Assembly: GCA_003173865.1 (NCBI GenBank)
Contig: PJMF01000021.1
Span: 1-55,103 of the forward strand
Origin: Minisyncoccota bacterium
Lineage (GTDB): Bacteria > Patescibacteriota > Microgenomatia > UBA1400 > PJMF01
Direction of reading: 5' to 3'
DNA length: 55,103 nucleotides
Numbering within the stretch: position 1 is the first letter of the stretch; every line of letters begins with the position of its first letter. The notes under the pieces were generated by a model. It ran no database searches. It was given only the letters and a program-made list of their open reading frames with translations, and was not told the origin of the DNA. Of this stretch, positions 16,448-23,991 are shown piece after piece. The position numbers were made by a program, and so were the translations under genes.

Positions 16448-16525
16448 ATCATATTTGCTAAAATGAAAAAAGTGAAGATAATTTTCACTTCAGCAGTTTT
16501 TCAGGACCGTGCGTTTAAATAGAAT
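16448..16525. promoter_or_regulatory. Divergent promoter region folP / hpf with inverted repeat
   Basis: Minus strand: TATGAT at 16448-16453 for folP. Plus strand: TAGAAT at 16520-16525 for hpf, whose ribosome site AAGGAGG is at 16549-16555. Between them AAGTGAA (16470-16476) and TTCACTT (16484-16490) form a 7-bp dyad placed over the likely folP -35, a possible operator (inference). Confidence 0.45.
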
Positions 16526-16557
16526 GCAGGGTCATTTTTTTAAAAAAAAGGAGGACT

Positions 16558-16887
16558 ATGAACGTCATTGTTCAATCCAAAACCATCCCCGTGACGGCGG
16601 CGATGAGGAACTTTATTGTGAAACAAGCCTCTCGTCTACAGCGTCGTAGCACACATATTTTGAAGGTAACGGTATTCGTTGAACTGGTAAAGAAAAAGAA
16701 AAACGATGTGCAAGCCGCAACAGCAAAGTTTTTGATCGATATTCCTGGAAAAAATATTGTTGTTCAAGAAAAAGCGAAAAATCTGTATCGAGCTATTCAC
16801 GATGCTGGTCGCGCCACATCTCTACTCCTTAGCCGGGAAAAAAACAGAAACCACGCGCACGTGCTTGCAGCTTGGAAAAAACGTTGA
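16558..16887 (+). CDS. hpf: Ribosome hibernation promoting factor, short form
   Basis: 109 aa, the S30EA/RaiA N-terminal domain without the long C-terminal extension. MNVIVQSKTIPVTAAMRNFIVKQ matches the family start (interrupted by usual variation), then LKVTVFVELVKKKKNDVQAA and IPGKNIVVQEKAKNLYRAIHDAG. It binds the 30S decoding region and silences ribosomes in stationary phase. Strong ribosome site AAGGAGG. The short form usually works with a separate dimerising factor, which I do not see here. Confidence 0.92.
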   Translation: MNVIVQSKTIPVTAAMRNFIVKQASRLQRRSTHILKVTVFVELVKKKKNDVQAATAKFLIDIPGKNIVVQEKAKNLYRAIHDAGRATSLLLSREKNRNHAHVLAAWKKR

Positions 16888-16906
16888 GCTCCTGTATCTT
16901 TAAGCT

Positions 16907-17278
16907 ATGACTGATCCAGTAGCAGCTGTAACTCCTGTAGCAACTCAACCGCCATCAACGCCAGTTTCTCCTGCAGCCTCACAAAGTCCGCTTGATGTAC
17001 TTGACCAAATTCTCAACGACGCTCAAGCCAAGGCAACCGAAATAGCCAAAAATAAAGAGCAAGAAGAAGCACTGCGCATCCAGCAAGAACTGGAGAGACA
17101 AAAACAAGAGGATCAACAACGTATTGAAGCAGAGTTAGCAAAATTGCAAACAATTAAGGAAACGCCAGAATATCAAGCTTTGGTTGCACAACAACAAGCG
17201 GCGCAGCAAGCACAAGATCAAAAATCAGAAGACATGCAAGGAAAAGAAATTTTGCAGTTGACACACACAAAGGTTTAA
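16907..17278 (+). CDS. Hypothetical Ala/Gln-rich coiled-coil protein, 123 aa
   Basis: No family recognised. Residues 1-30 are Pro/Ala/Thr-rich and probably disordered. Residues 35-110 are Glu/Gln/Lys heptads, a likely coiled coil. ATG is preceded by TATCTT (16895-16900) at exactly 6 nt: predicted leaderless start. It ends 1 nt before the next Gln-rich gene, and the two probably work together. Confidence 0.7.
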   Translation: MTDPVAAVTPVATQPPSTPVSPAASQSPLDVLDQILNDAQAKATEIAKNKEQEEALRIQQELERQKQEDQQRIEAELAKLQTIKETPEYQALVAQQQAAQQAQDQKSEDMQGKEILQLTHTKV

Positions 17279-17279
17279 T

Positions 17280-17888
17280 ATGCCAGGATTTGGTCCAGCT
17301 CCAGGTGGTGGCGGCGCTCCAGGACTACCTTCTCATGATGTAGGTGGGATGATGGAAGAGTTCGCCAAGCAGCAAGCTGCTGGTGGAGGAGCAGCAGGGC
17401 AAAATCCTGCAATTCCGGGTACAAGTAATATTCCGAGTGTTTCTTCTGCGAATCCTCAAGCACCAAAGCAGCAGAGGACTCCTCGTCCTGTTGGTACTTT
17501 ACCCCAAGAAATGAAGTATTTTGCTGGTGATGTGGCGCAGGGGTTGTTAAGTTTGCTTCCAGATTTTATGCAAAGTATGTTTGGTATCAAGCCAACTGAT
17601 ACTCCAGAAGATGCCGCACGCAAAAAACAAATGTTGCAGCGTTATCAGCAGATGAATGCTGATCAACAGCAGTACGTGCAACAAAAAGTTCGCGAAGAAC
17701 AACAGAAAAAACAACAAGAGGAAGAAGAAAAGGCCCAACGCAAACAAATGGATGAGCAGCAAGCCGCGAGTGAGCTTCCGATGCCGCAAGGGAAAACGAG
17801 GGGTGAAGGTGGGCCAGGCGCATCGCAGAAAAAACGCACTGTCACCAAACTGCAAAACGATCGCAAGAAGTTGAGTAGTGCGGGGTAA
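17280..17888 (+). CDS. Hypothetical Gly/Gln-rich protein, 202 aa
   Basis: No family recognised with certainty. The order is: Gly/Pro/Ala-rich N-terminus (1-75), a short hydrophobic, possibly amphipathic part (LLSLLPDFMQSMFGIKPTD, about residues 89-107), then a Gln/Lys/Glu coiled coil (115-160) and a basic tail (RTVTKLQNDRKKLSS). The ATG follows the previous stop by 1 nt, so translation is coupled. Small Gln-rich coiled-coil proteins of this look occur in CPR genomes, but I cannot name a function. Confidence 0.7.
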   Translation: MPGFGPAPGGGGAPGLPSHDVGGMMEEFAKQQAAGGGAAGQNPAIPGTSNIPSVSSANPQAPKQQRTPRPVGTLPQEMKYFAGDVAQGLLSLLPDFMQSMFGIKPTDTPEDAARKKQMLQRYQQMNADQQQYVQQKVREEQQKKQQEEEEKAQRKQMDEQQAASELPMPQGKTRGEGGPGASQKKRTVTKLQNDRKKLSSAG

Positions 17889-17897
17889 AATAAAAAT

Positions 17898-18065
17898 ATG
17901 GGTAATATTTTAAAGTTTGTTAAAGAATTACATCGAAAATATAAAAAAGAATTTGAATCTAAAAAAGTATCAAAGGATCTTTCTATAAACTATAAGAAAT
18001 ACTTATATGGAGAAAAACGAAAATCTCTTGATGTTGACTTTGCAAAATTAGCTACTTTACCTTAG
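17898..18065 (+). CDS. Small basic protein, 55 aa, probably leaderless
   Basis: ATG 17898 to TAG 18063-18065. TAAAAT (17886-17891) lies exactly 6 nt before the ATG, the same spacing as for folD, folP and others here. The protein begins MGNILKFVKELHRKYKKEF and is Lys-rich, with no Cys. No family recognised. It ends 13 nt before the -10 of the cysteine leader peptide. Confidence 0.5.
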   Translation: MGNILKFVKELHRKYKKEFESKKVSKDLSINYKKYLYGEKRKSLDVDFAKLATLP

Positions 18066-18093
18066 GATACGCTCGTATATAATCGCCTGATCC

Positions 18094-18168
18094 ATGTTAC
18101 AACGCTTAGCACAATCATTCTCTTGTTGTTGCACTTTCATAAAAAGAGGAGTGCGTGATTGTTGTTAA
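18094..18168 (+). CDS. Cysteine-rich leader peptide of the cysS attenuator
   Basis: 24 codons, ATG 18094 to TAA 18166-18168. Five are Cys: TGT TGT TGC at 18124-18132 (context FSCCCTF) and TGT TGT just before the stop (RDCC). TATAAT at 18078-18083 ends 10 nt before ATG, so the mRNA is nearly leaderless. Known in principle: ribosomes stall at such runs when Cys-tRNA is scarce, and leaderless poly-Cys leader peptides control cysteine genes in mycobacteria. Here the operon downstream contains cysteinyl-tRNA synthetase, so the sensor and the target agree. Its product is probably not functional itself. Confidence 0.85.
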   Translation: MLQRLAQSFSCCCTFIKRGVRDCC

Positions 18169-18217
18169 AATTTAAAAAAAACAAAACATACAACCTCCTC
18201 AAATCGGAGGTTTTTTT
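18117..18217 (+). promoter_or_regulatory. Transcription attenuator responding to Cys-tRNA (1:2, 2:3 and 3:4 pairings)
   Basis: Region 1 TTCTCTT (18118-18124) pairs with region 2 AAGAGGA (18144-18150; one G-U). Region 2 GAGGAG (18146-18151), plus GTTGT (18161-18165), pairs instead with region 3, ACAAC-CTCCTC (18190-18200): the antiterminator. Region 3 AACCTCC (18192-18198) pairs with region 4 GGAGGTT (18206-18212), followed by TTTTTTT (18211-18217): the terminator. A ribosome stalled on the first Cys run masks region 1 and frees region 2 for region 3. A ribosome that reaches the stop at 18166 masks region 2 and lets the terminator form. Confidence 0.85.
18192..18217 (+). terminator. Terminator hairpin of the cysS attenuator
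   Basis: Perfect 7-bp stem AACCTCC/GGAGGTT with a 7-nt loop and a run of seven T starting in the stem. It lies 35 nt before the next gene, where an unconditional terminator would make no sense. Confidence 0.85.
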
Positions 18218-18251
18218 ATGAAAATTGATATCAAAAAAAAGAAAGAAATAT

Positions 18252-18995
18252 ATGGGAGCATCATTAGAAACACAAATCTCAGACATGAGTATTCAATCAT
18301 TTACAGCAGAACAGAGAACAGACACTCATTATCTGAAAAAACATCCTGAGCAACTGGAGAGTGAGATCTGGAAAAATGCCATGATTGAGAGAAGTATGGC
18401 AACTGCTCTAGATGCTCTTCAAAATAATCAGCCGGTGTTACTTACTTTGTACGATGATACTTTAAGAGGAGGCAAACATACTGTCTACGCATTTTTTGAT
18501 CCCTTGAAGCCAAAGATAGTTCTTGAAATGCCCCCTGAGGGAGGACAAACGCCAACAATGCTTCATGGTTTAGAAATAATCGTTCGTTTGCTAAAAGATA
18601 CAGGTGCACAGAATGCTGCGATTCGCGAACTTGAAATAAAACATATGCAAAGAAGTGAAATTGTTCAGTTACGTAATCAAACAGTTCAAGATCATCGTGC
18701 ATTGGTTCCACTTGTCATACCACTCAATGTTCATCCCGATGGAGTAGTTGCAATTAACTTTCATTCGCAAGATCGTAAGGTGAACATGCGGCAAGTCGTG
18801 GGTAGATATTTAGAATTTCTTACGAGTCCGGACGCAATGAACGTCTTTGCGAATGGAATATTTCACTTGATTTTAGGATATGACGGTCGTGTGGGAGTTA
18901 AAAATGAATATAAAACGTACGAAATTGGTAATTATGCAGAGTTAGAAAAAAGGTACAATCACCTCGACGCACATCGGTTGAAAACTGACTTATGA
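18252..18995 (+). CDS. Hypothetical protein, 247 aa, first gene of the attenuated cysS operon
   Basis: No family recognised. The frame is open from TTG 18225, but ATG 18252 is the first ATG and the N-terminus from there (MGASLETQISDMS) looks normal. It is soluble, with mixed alpha/beta sequence: LLTLYDDTLRGGKHTVYAFF, then VPLVIPLNVHPDGVVAINF and FHLILGYDGRVGVKNEYKTYE. It has no Cys at all. Its stop overlaps the cysS ATG as ATGA, so both are under the same attenuator. A link to cysteine or tRNA charging is inference from position only. Confidence 0.75.
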   Translation: MGASLETQISDMSIQSFTAEQRTDTHYLKKHPEQLESEIWKNAMIERSMATALDALQNNQPVLLTLYDDTLRGGKHTVYAFFDPLKPKIVLEMPPEGGQTPTMLHGLEIIVRLLKDTGAQNAAIRELEIKHMQRSEIVQLRNQTVQDHRALVPLVIPLNVHPDGVVAINFHSQDRKVNMRQVVGRYLEFLTSPDAMNVFANGIFHLILGYDGRVGVKNEYKTYEIGNYAELEKRYNHLDAHRLKTDL

Positions 18996-20446
18996 AACTC
19001 TACAACACCCTCTCTCGCACAATTGAAGAAGTCCAGCCGCGCCAATCGGGCCACATCGGTCTCTACGCGTGTGGTTTGACCGTTTATGATTTCACTCACC
19101 TTGGTCACTTGCGCAAGTACACCATGGATGATGTGCTGATTCGGACGCTGCGTTACTCAGGGTTTGATGTGAAGTTTGTGCAAAATGTGACCGACGTCGG
19201 ACACCTTTCGTCTGATGCAGATACTGGCGAAGATAAACTGGAAAAAGGTGCAAAGAAATACGGGAAAACGGTTTGGGAAATTGCGCGTGAGTTTGAGGAG
19301 TATTTTTGGAAATCAATGGACTTGATGGGAAATTTAAGGCCGGATGTGAGTTGCCGAGCAACAGAACATATCGTGCAACAACTCGAAATGGTCAAAACGC
19401 TTGAGCAAAAGGGATTTGCATATGTAATTCCAGAAGACGGTGTGTACTTTGATACCTCAAAAGTTGATGACTATGGGAAACTCGCGCGCCTCGACCTCAA
19501 AAAACTGCAGGAAGGGGCGCGCGTAGAGCGAGTCGCCGGCAAGCGCAATCCGACGGACTTTGCGTTGTGGAAGTTCGAACGCCCTGGCGAAAATCGAGCC
19601 ATGGTTTGGGAAAGTCCGTGGGCAAAACGCAGTTTTCCGGGTTGGCACATTGAGTGTTCTGCAATGGCGATTCATTATCTGGGCGAGCAGTTTGATGTTC
19701 ACACAGGTGGAATTGATCATATTCCCGTTCATCACACCAATGAAATTGCGCAAGCAGAGGCAGCGACTGGGAAAAAACCATTCGTGAAGTACTGGATACA
19801 TCACAATCATTTATTTGTAGATGGCACCAAGATGAGTAAGTCACTTGGCAATTTTTTCACGATTGATGATGTGCTCGCCAAAGGTTTTGCGCCGCAGGCG
19901 CTGCGTTTGCTTTTCTTAACTTCGCACTATCGCTCCGAAATGAACTTTACGTGGCAAAACTTAGCAGGTGCACAAAAAACTTGGTTGCGTTTGTTACGTT
20001 CATTAGAGGAGTTCAAACAAGAATCAGGCCGCACAGTGTTGAGTCCAGAAAAGTTAGCGAAGAGTAATGAGTTTCGCACACGCTTTTTTCAAGCAATGGA
20101 AAATGATCTAAACACGCCTGAAGCAGTGGCCGTGCTGTGGGAGGTTATTAAGTCAAATATTCCCGCCGAAGATAAATATGATTTGCTTCGCGAGTTTGAT
20201 CAAGTATTAGGACTTAGTTTCGAAAAAGCTGTTGCCAACCTCAATGCCAACTCACCTAAAACTCTAGTCATTCCTGCAGATGTTCAGTCTCTTGTGGACC
20301 AACGCACACAAGCAAAACTGCAAAAAGAGTGGCAACGAGCCGACCAATTACGTCAAGAAATAGAGTTGCGTGGATATCAAGTGGTTGACCGTCCTAGTAA
20401 GGATACCGAGGTGGTTCCGGTGGCCACAACACTAAAAGCAACGTAA
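18992..20446 (+). CDS. cysS: Cysteinyl-tRNA synthetase
   Basis: 484 aa. It charges tRNA-Cys in the cytoplasm. Class I motifs: YACGLTVYDFTHLGHLRKY (zinc Cys and HIGH motif as HLGH), GWHIECSAM (zinc Cys), HTGGIDHIPVHHTNEIAQ (zinc His), and KMSKSLGNFF. The C-terminal part after residue 330 is the usual helical anticodon-binding DALR-type region. Start ATG 18992 overlaps the previous stop by 4 nt. It is regulated, by inference, through the cysteine leader peptide at 18094. Confidence 0.98.
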   Translation: MKLYNTLSRTIEEVQPRQSGHIGLYACGLTVYDFTHLGHLRKYTMDDVLIRTLRYSGFDVKFVQNVTDVGHLSSDADTGEDKLEKGAKKYGKTVWEIAREFEEYFWKSMDLMGNLRPDVSCRATEHIVQQLEMVKTLEQKGFAYVIPEDGVYFDTSKVDDYGKLARLDLKKLQEGARVERVAGKRNPTDFALWKFERPGENRAMVWESPWAKRSFPGWHIECSAMAIHYLGEQFDVHTGGIDHIPVHHTNEIAQAEAATGKKPFVKYWIHHNHLFVDGTKMSKSLGNFFTIDDVLAKGFAPQALRLLFLTSHYRSEMNFTWQNLAGAQKTWLRLLRSLEEFKQESGRTVLSPEKLAKSNEFRTRFFQAMENDLNTPEAVAVLWEVIKSNIPAEDKYDLLREFDQVLGLSFEKAVANLNANSPKTLVIPADVQSLVDQRTQAKLQKEWQRADQLRQEIELRGYQVVDRPSKDTEVVPVATTLKAT

Positions 20447-20470
20447 TCATGAGTAATGCAGTGGTAAGTA

Positions 20471-20848
20471 TTAGCTTACCTCCACAAGAAAATCACTCAC
20501 TTCTTCCAACGAATACATCGTCAATGTTGGTTGTTGACCTTCAGTCAGAGGTATTCCGGCGGCAAATTTGCCTTGACGAAGCCAAAGAGTAGTCGCATGT
20601 AGTTGATTGCCCATTTCAATTTCAGAATGAACGCGATCGCTGATAATTAAGGTTTCTTCAGGTCTATCTTGATTGACAAACTGGGCAAGTGTAGCCAGAT
20701 TTTCTTGTTCGCCGCCCGCATCGATCAAGATTAAAGAGATGCTTTTGTGGTGGATTAATTCTAGTAGCGATCGTGCACCATCAATCAATTGTTGTGAATC
20801 GGGGTCATAAAGCGTTCTTTTCCAGTCGGTAATGATGTTGTGATACAT
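20471..20848 (-). CDS. HAD-like protein with altered DWK motif, 125 aa
   Basis: ATG 20848 has AAGGAG 8 nt upstream; a longer frame to 20875 is less likely. HAD-fold signs: IITDWKRTLYDPD at the nucleophile motif (usually DxDxT; here DWKRT, so the second Asp is Lys), LILIDAG at motif II, and IISDRVHSEIEMGNQLHATTLWLRQGKF at motif IV/GDS region (interrupted by variable residues). The replaced acid/base Asp makes ordinary phosphatase activity doubtful. It is the downstream partner of the pseudo-receiver gene. Confidence 0.7.
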   Translation of the reverse strand: MYHNIITDWKRTLYDPDSQQLIDGARSLLELIHHKSISLILIDAGGEQENLATLAQFVNQDRPEETLIISDRVHSEIEMGNQLHATTLWLRQGKFAAGIPLTEGQQPTLTMYSLEEVSDFLVEVS

Positions 20849-20898
20849 AAATACACTCCTTTTGCTTCTTTGCAAAAAATTTTTTATAATAGCGGTGG

Positions 20899-21282
20899 TT
20901 ACACAGATTCTTCGTAAAGCACTCTTTCTAAGGTAGAGTGCATTTCTTTAGAAGAAGAGAGTGTATGGACGATACCGATCTTGCCGCCCCATTGTGTACC
21001 AGGAAGGTGAATTGCGGCACTCGACCAATGCACAACGAAGATTAGAGGAATAAGTTTGTGCGTTGAAGTGTCTTTGAGGAGCCAGAGAAGTTGCAGCATT
21101 TCTTCAACGGAAAAGCTGCTACTCAGAAAAACGATGTCAGGAAGTGTTTGCTTTAAACACTCGACTGCTTTTTGAGTAGAAGATGCAACGGTCAGGTGGT
21201 ATGCTGTGGGTAAGTAAATATATGGTCGTGTTAAGGTAGATTCGGATTCGATAAGGAGAGCTTTAATTTGAGGTTGGTGCAT
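20899..21282 (-). CDS. Receiver-like (pseudo-receiver) protein, 127 aa
   Basis: CheY-like layout: KALLIESE at strand 1, LPDIVFLSSSF at strand 3, where the phospho-acceptor Asp would stand and Ser is found, LIPLIFVVHWS at strand 4 and GKIGIVHTLSSSKEM for the Lys/strand 5 region. No conserved Asp at the acceptor site is visible, so it is probably phosphorylation-independent. It is divergent from the XRE regulator, and upstream of the HAD-like gene. Confidence 0.6.
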   Translation of the reverse strand: MHQPQIKALLIESESTLTRPYIYLPTAYHLTVASSTQKAVECLKQTLPDIVFLSSSFSVEEMLQLLWLLKDTSTHKLIPLIFVVHWSSAAIHLPGTQWGGKIGIVHTLSSSKEMHSTLERVLYEESV

Positions 21283-21315
21283 AAAGTCCTTAAAATAATT
21301 ATTAACTAATTAATG

Positions 21316-21344
21316 TAGAGTTTTACTCTAATAAAAATAGAGTA
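21316..21344. promoter_or_regulatory. Operator-like repeats before the XRE regulator
   Basis: TAGAGT-TTT-ACTCTA (21316-21330) is a perfect dyad, and a third half-site TAGAGTA (21338-21344) lies 7 nt on, directly before the ATG. Three half-sites in a divergent intergenic region fit autoregulation by the XRE protein (inference). Confidence 0.5.
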
Positions 21345-21347
21345 TAT

Positions 21348-21695
21348 ATGACAATTATGAAAAAATCATTAAATTTGGGGAGCAAAATTAAACAGGCACG
21401 CAAAGCAGCTGGGTTATCACAAAAACAGTTAGCTGAAGAGCTGCGTGTATCAGACAAAGCAGTTAGTTCGTACGAAGTGAACCGTGCTCAGCCTGGTATT
21501 GATACCTTACGAGAAATTAGTAAACTCACATATAAACCAATTACGTACTTCTTGGAACAAAGTCCAAATGGAGAGGCAAGTCTCGAAGAAAAAATCCTCA
21601 CGATCGAGCAAGAACTCCAAGCTGCCGCAAAAGGCTTGCTTTCAGCAACTCACAATTTAGAAGAAATCAAAAAACTCTTGCAAAAAAAAACTTGA
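21348..21695 (+). CDS. XRE-family helix-turn-helix regulator, 115 aa
   Basis: Residues 11-65 are a Cro/CI helix-turn-helix: LGSKIKQARKAAGLSQKQLA, then VSDKAVSSYEVNRAQPGIDTL (split here). The C-terminal part (80-115) is a coiled coil, likely for dimerisation. The start could be ATG 21348 or ATG 21357; there is no ribosome site for either. It is followed after 31 nt by the histidine kinase gene. Confidence 0.88.
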   Translation: MTIMKKSLNLGSKIKQARKAAGLSQKQLAEELRVSDKAVSSYEVNRAQPGIDTLREISKLTYKPITYFLEQSPNGEASLEEKILTIEQELQAAAKGLLSATHNLEEIKKLLQKKT

Positions 21696-21726
21696 GATAG
21701 CCTATCAAATAGTTTAAGCTGAATGT

Positions 21727-23601
21727 GTGTTTTCTTTTTTTCGACGGGTAAAACAAGAAGAGTATCCAGAAGTTGAGCAAGTGTTGAGCTATGTGATCTC
21801 GTTGGTCGCACAACCTCAAGAATTGTTAGAAATTTTAGCTGAGTTAAAAACAAAACAGCAATCCACTCAGATGACTCGAAAAGCAGAGTACGTTCAAACG
21901 TACTTAACAATTGAAAAGTTTATATGTACCCACCAACCACCGGTAACTTCCGCACAGTTCACGCCAAAAAGTCTTCATGAGGCTATAGGAAAAGTCATTC
22001 AAATTACTACGTTGCCACTTTTTTTCCGTGTCGTACTTCTCGAAGGATCTCTACAGTTATTTACGCTCTATGAAGACGGAGTTCAGAATTTAACACTGCA
22101 AATCATCAATAAATTTGGTTTGGAAAAGGTCAAAATTTTAGTGAGTGCTGGAGTACAGGGGAGTATCCTGGATAAGGTACCTGTGGATGAGCACGGAGTG
22201 CACTTCAATGAGCTGTATCATTTAGCACCAACATTTTCTGAGAAAGAAGTTACAAAAGTTTTTAAAAATTTGCTCACAGCTCTTTACGAAGGTGATAAGG
22301 AACTTGAAGGGGAGAAAGCTGCCCTCGAGACCGCAAAGACGGTATTTCAAGCCACACAGTTTGTCTATGATGAAGATTTAGCGTATCAATTCTTTTTAGT
22401 GATTCCAGATCAAGTTTTGGAAAAAGAAAAAGTGAATTTTTTGAATAGACAACAGTTACTGAACGTGTTGCAACAGTTAAATGCAGAAAAAGTCATGGCC
22501 GAAGAATCAAGACAAAAAAATGATGCATTGCTTGAGAGTATTGGTGAAGGGGCGTTTGCAACTGATCAAGAAGGCAAAGTGATCTTTGTCAATCGAGTCA
22601 CTCTAGAAATATTAGGACTGCAAGAGTTTGCCATGATTGGCAAACATTGGTCAGAAACAGTCAAGACACTCGATGAATCAGGGATGCCTTTACCGCTAGA
22701 AAAAAATCCAATCGACATCGCACTGAAAACCAAAGCGAAGGTAACTGAACTGAGGTTTTGTTACTTGCGTTCTGATGGATCATCTTTGCCAGTGGCTATG
22801 ACAGCGAGTGCAATTTTAACCAAAGATCAAGTCACTGGTGCAATGGTGGTGTTTCGTGACATGACTCGCGAACGCGAAATTGATCGAGAAAAAACCGAGT
22901 TTATCTCGATTGCGTCCCATCAGTTGCGTACACCAATTGGATCCATCAAGTGGAATCTTGAGATGTTACTGAAAGGCTACTACGGGACAGTGACGCCAGA
23001 AATGAGTAAAGTGGTTGAACAGATGAGGGCAACCAATGATCACTTACTCCAACTTGTAAATAATTTGCTGGATGTCTCGAGAATCGATCAAGGAAGAATT
23101 AAAGATCAACCTGTGCCGACTGCGATTGTGCCGATCATTGAAAGTATTATTAAAGAGGTTCAGGTTCAGGCAGATGTGCGTAAAATCACACTCACACTCA
23201 AAGTCGATGCTGCTGAAGCTCCAACGGCAGTTATCGATCCGCAGCGTTTTCGCGAAGTCATTGAGAACTTGCTCTCGAATGCAATTAAGTACAATCTCGA
23301 CGCGGGAAAAGTAGATGTGCATGTATCTTGGAACGAAAAAACAATTCAAATCTCGATCAAAGATACTGGGATGGGTATTCCTCAAAAAGATCAAGCAAAG
23401 ATTTTTGGACGTTTTTTCAGAGCTGAAAATGCAGCCAAACAAGAACCGAATGGTTCAGGTTTGGGTTTGTTTGTGGTAAAGTCATACGTAGAGGAGTGGG
23501 GCGGTAAAATTTGGTTTGAAAGTCCCGTCTTTACTGAAAAAGATGGGAATGATGGAGAACAATCTCGTGGGACGTGTTTTTATATAGAAGTCCCACGGTG
23601 A
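21727..23601 (+). CDS. Soluble PAS sensor histidine kinase, 624 aa
   Basis: No membrane segment is visible, so it is cytoplasmic. Order: an unrecognised helical N-terminal region (1-250), PAS (about 258-385: IGEGAFATDQEGKVIFVN onward), HisKA with FISIASHQLRTPIGSIKWNL (phospho-acceptor His398), and a HATPase domain (NLLSNAIKYN, then DTGMGIPQKDQAKIFGRFF and GSGLGLFVVKSYVEEWGG). The start is GTG 21727. The N-terminal half has repeated LLEIL/helical stretches and may sense another protein. The response regulator follows after 9 nt. Confidence 0.93.
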   Translation: MFSFFRRVKQEEYPEVEQVLSYVISLVAQPQELLEILAELKTKQQSTQMTRKAEYVQTYLTIEKFICTHQPPVTSAQFTPKSLHEAIGKVIQITTLPLFFRVVLLEGSLQLFTLYEDGVQNLTLQIINKFGLEKVKILVSAGVQGSILDKVPVDEHGVHFNELYHLAPTFSEKEVTKVFKNLLTALYEGDKELEGEKAALETAKTVFQATQFVYDEDLAYQFFLVIPDQVLEKEKVNFLNRQQLLNVLQQLNAEKVMAEESRQKNDALLESIGEGAFATDQEGKVIFVNRVTLEILGLQEFAMIGKHWSETVKTLDESGMPLPLEKNPIDIALKTKAKVTELRFCYLRSDGSSLPVAMTASAILTKDQVTGAMVVFRDMTREREIDREKTEFISIASHQLRTPIGSIKWNLEMLLKGYYGTVTPEMSKVVEQMRATNDHLLQLVNNLLDVSRIDQGRIKDQPVPTAIVPIIESIIKEVQVQADVRKITLTLKVDAAEAPTAVIDPQRFREVIENLLSNAIKYNLDAGKVDVHVSWNEKTIQISIKDTGMGIPQKDQAKIFGRFFRAENAAKQEPNGSGLGLFVVKSYVEEWGGKIWFESPVFTEKDGNDGEQSRGTCFYIEVPR

Positions 23602-23610
23602 AAGGTCAAC

Positions 23611-23976
23611 ATGAAAAAAATCTTGATCATTGAAGACAGTGTTGAGCTTCAAGAGAGTTATAAAAAACTGTTGACAGCAGAAGGGATGGATGTATCTGTG
23701 GCGGGAACTGGACAACAAGGGCTAGACGCTCTTGAAGCACAAAAGCCAGATCTGATTTTGCTTGACATTATGTTAACTGGTGGCATGAATGGTTTTGACG
23801 TTTTGGAACGGATAAAGCAAAATGATAGGTTAAAAGAAATTCCGGTGATTGTACTTACTAATCTGGATACTGAGCGTGAGTCTGGCAAAAAAATTGGAGC
23901 AGCTGATTACTTGGTCAAGGCGAATACCTCAATCGATGAATTGTTAAAGATAGTGAAAGAGCACTTAGGGGTTTAA
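23611..23976 (+). CDS. Single-domain response regulator (CheY-like), 121 aa
   Basis: A receiver domain with no output domain: KKILIIEDS (acidic pocket), LILLDIMLTGG with phospho-acceptor Asp52, PVIVLTNLD (Thr), and AADYLVKANTS (Lys). It is encoded 9 nt after the kinase stop with an AAAGGTC-type site, and is the obvious partner. Output must come from protein-protein contact or a phosphorelay. Convergent with mutL. Confidence 0.93.
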   Translation: MKKILIIEDSVELQESYKKLLTAEGMDVSVAGTGQQGLDALEAQKPDLILLDIMLTGGMNGFDVLERIKQNDRLKEIPVIVLTNLDTERESGKKIGAADYLVKANTSIDELLKIVKEHLGV

Positions 23977-23991
23977 GTGAAGTTGCGTTGA

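Noticed and set aside
18218-18352. ATG right after the attenuator T-run, in another frame
   Set aside because: The frame ends after about 44 codons inside the 247-aa gene and has no ribosome site; the longer overlapping frame continues to cysS.
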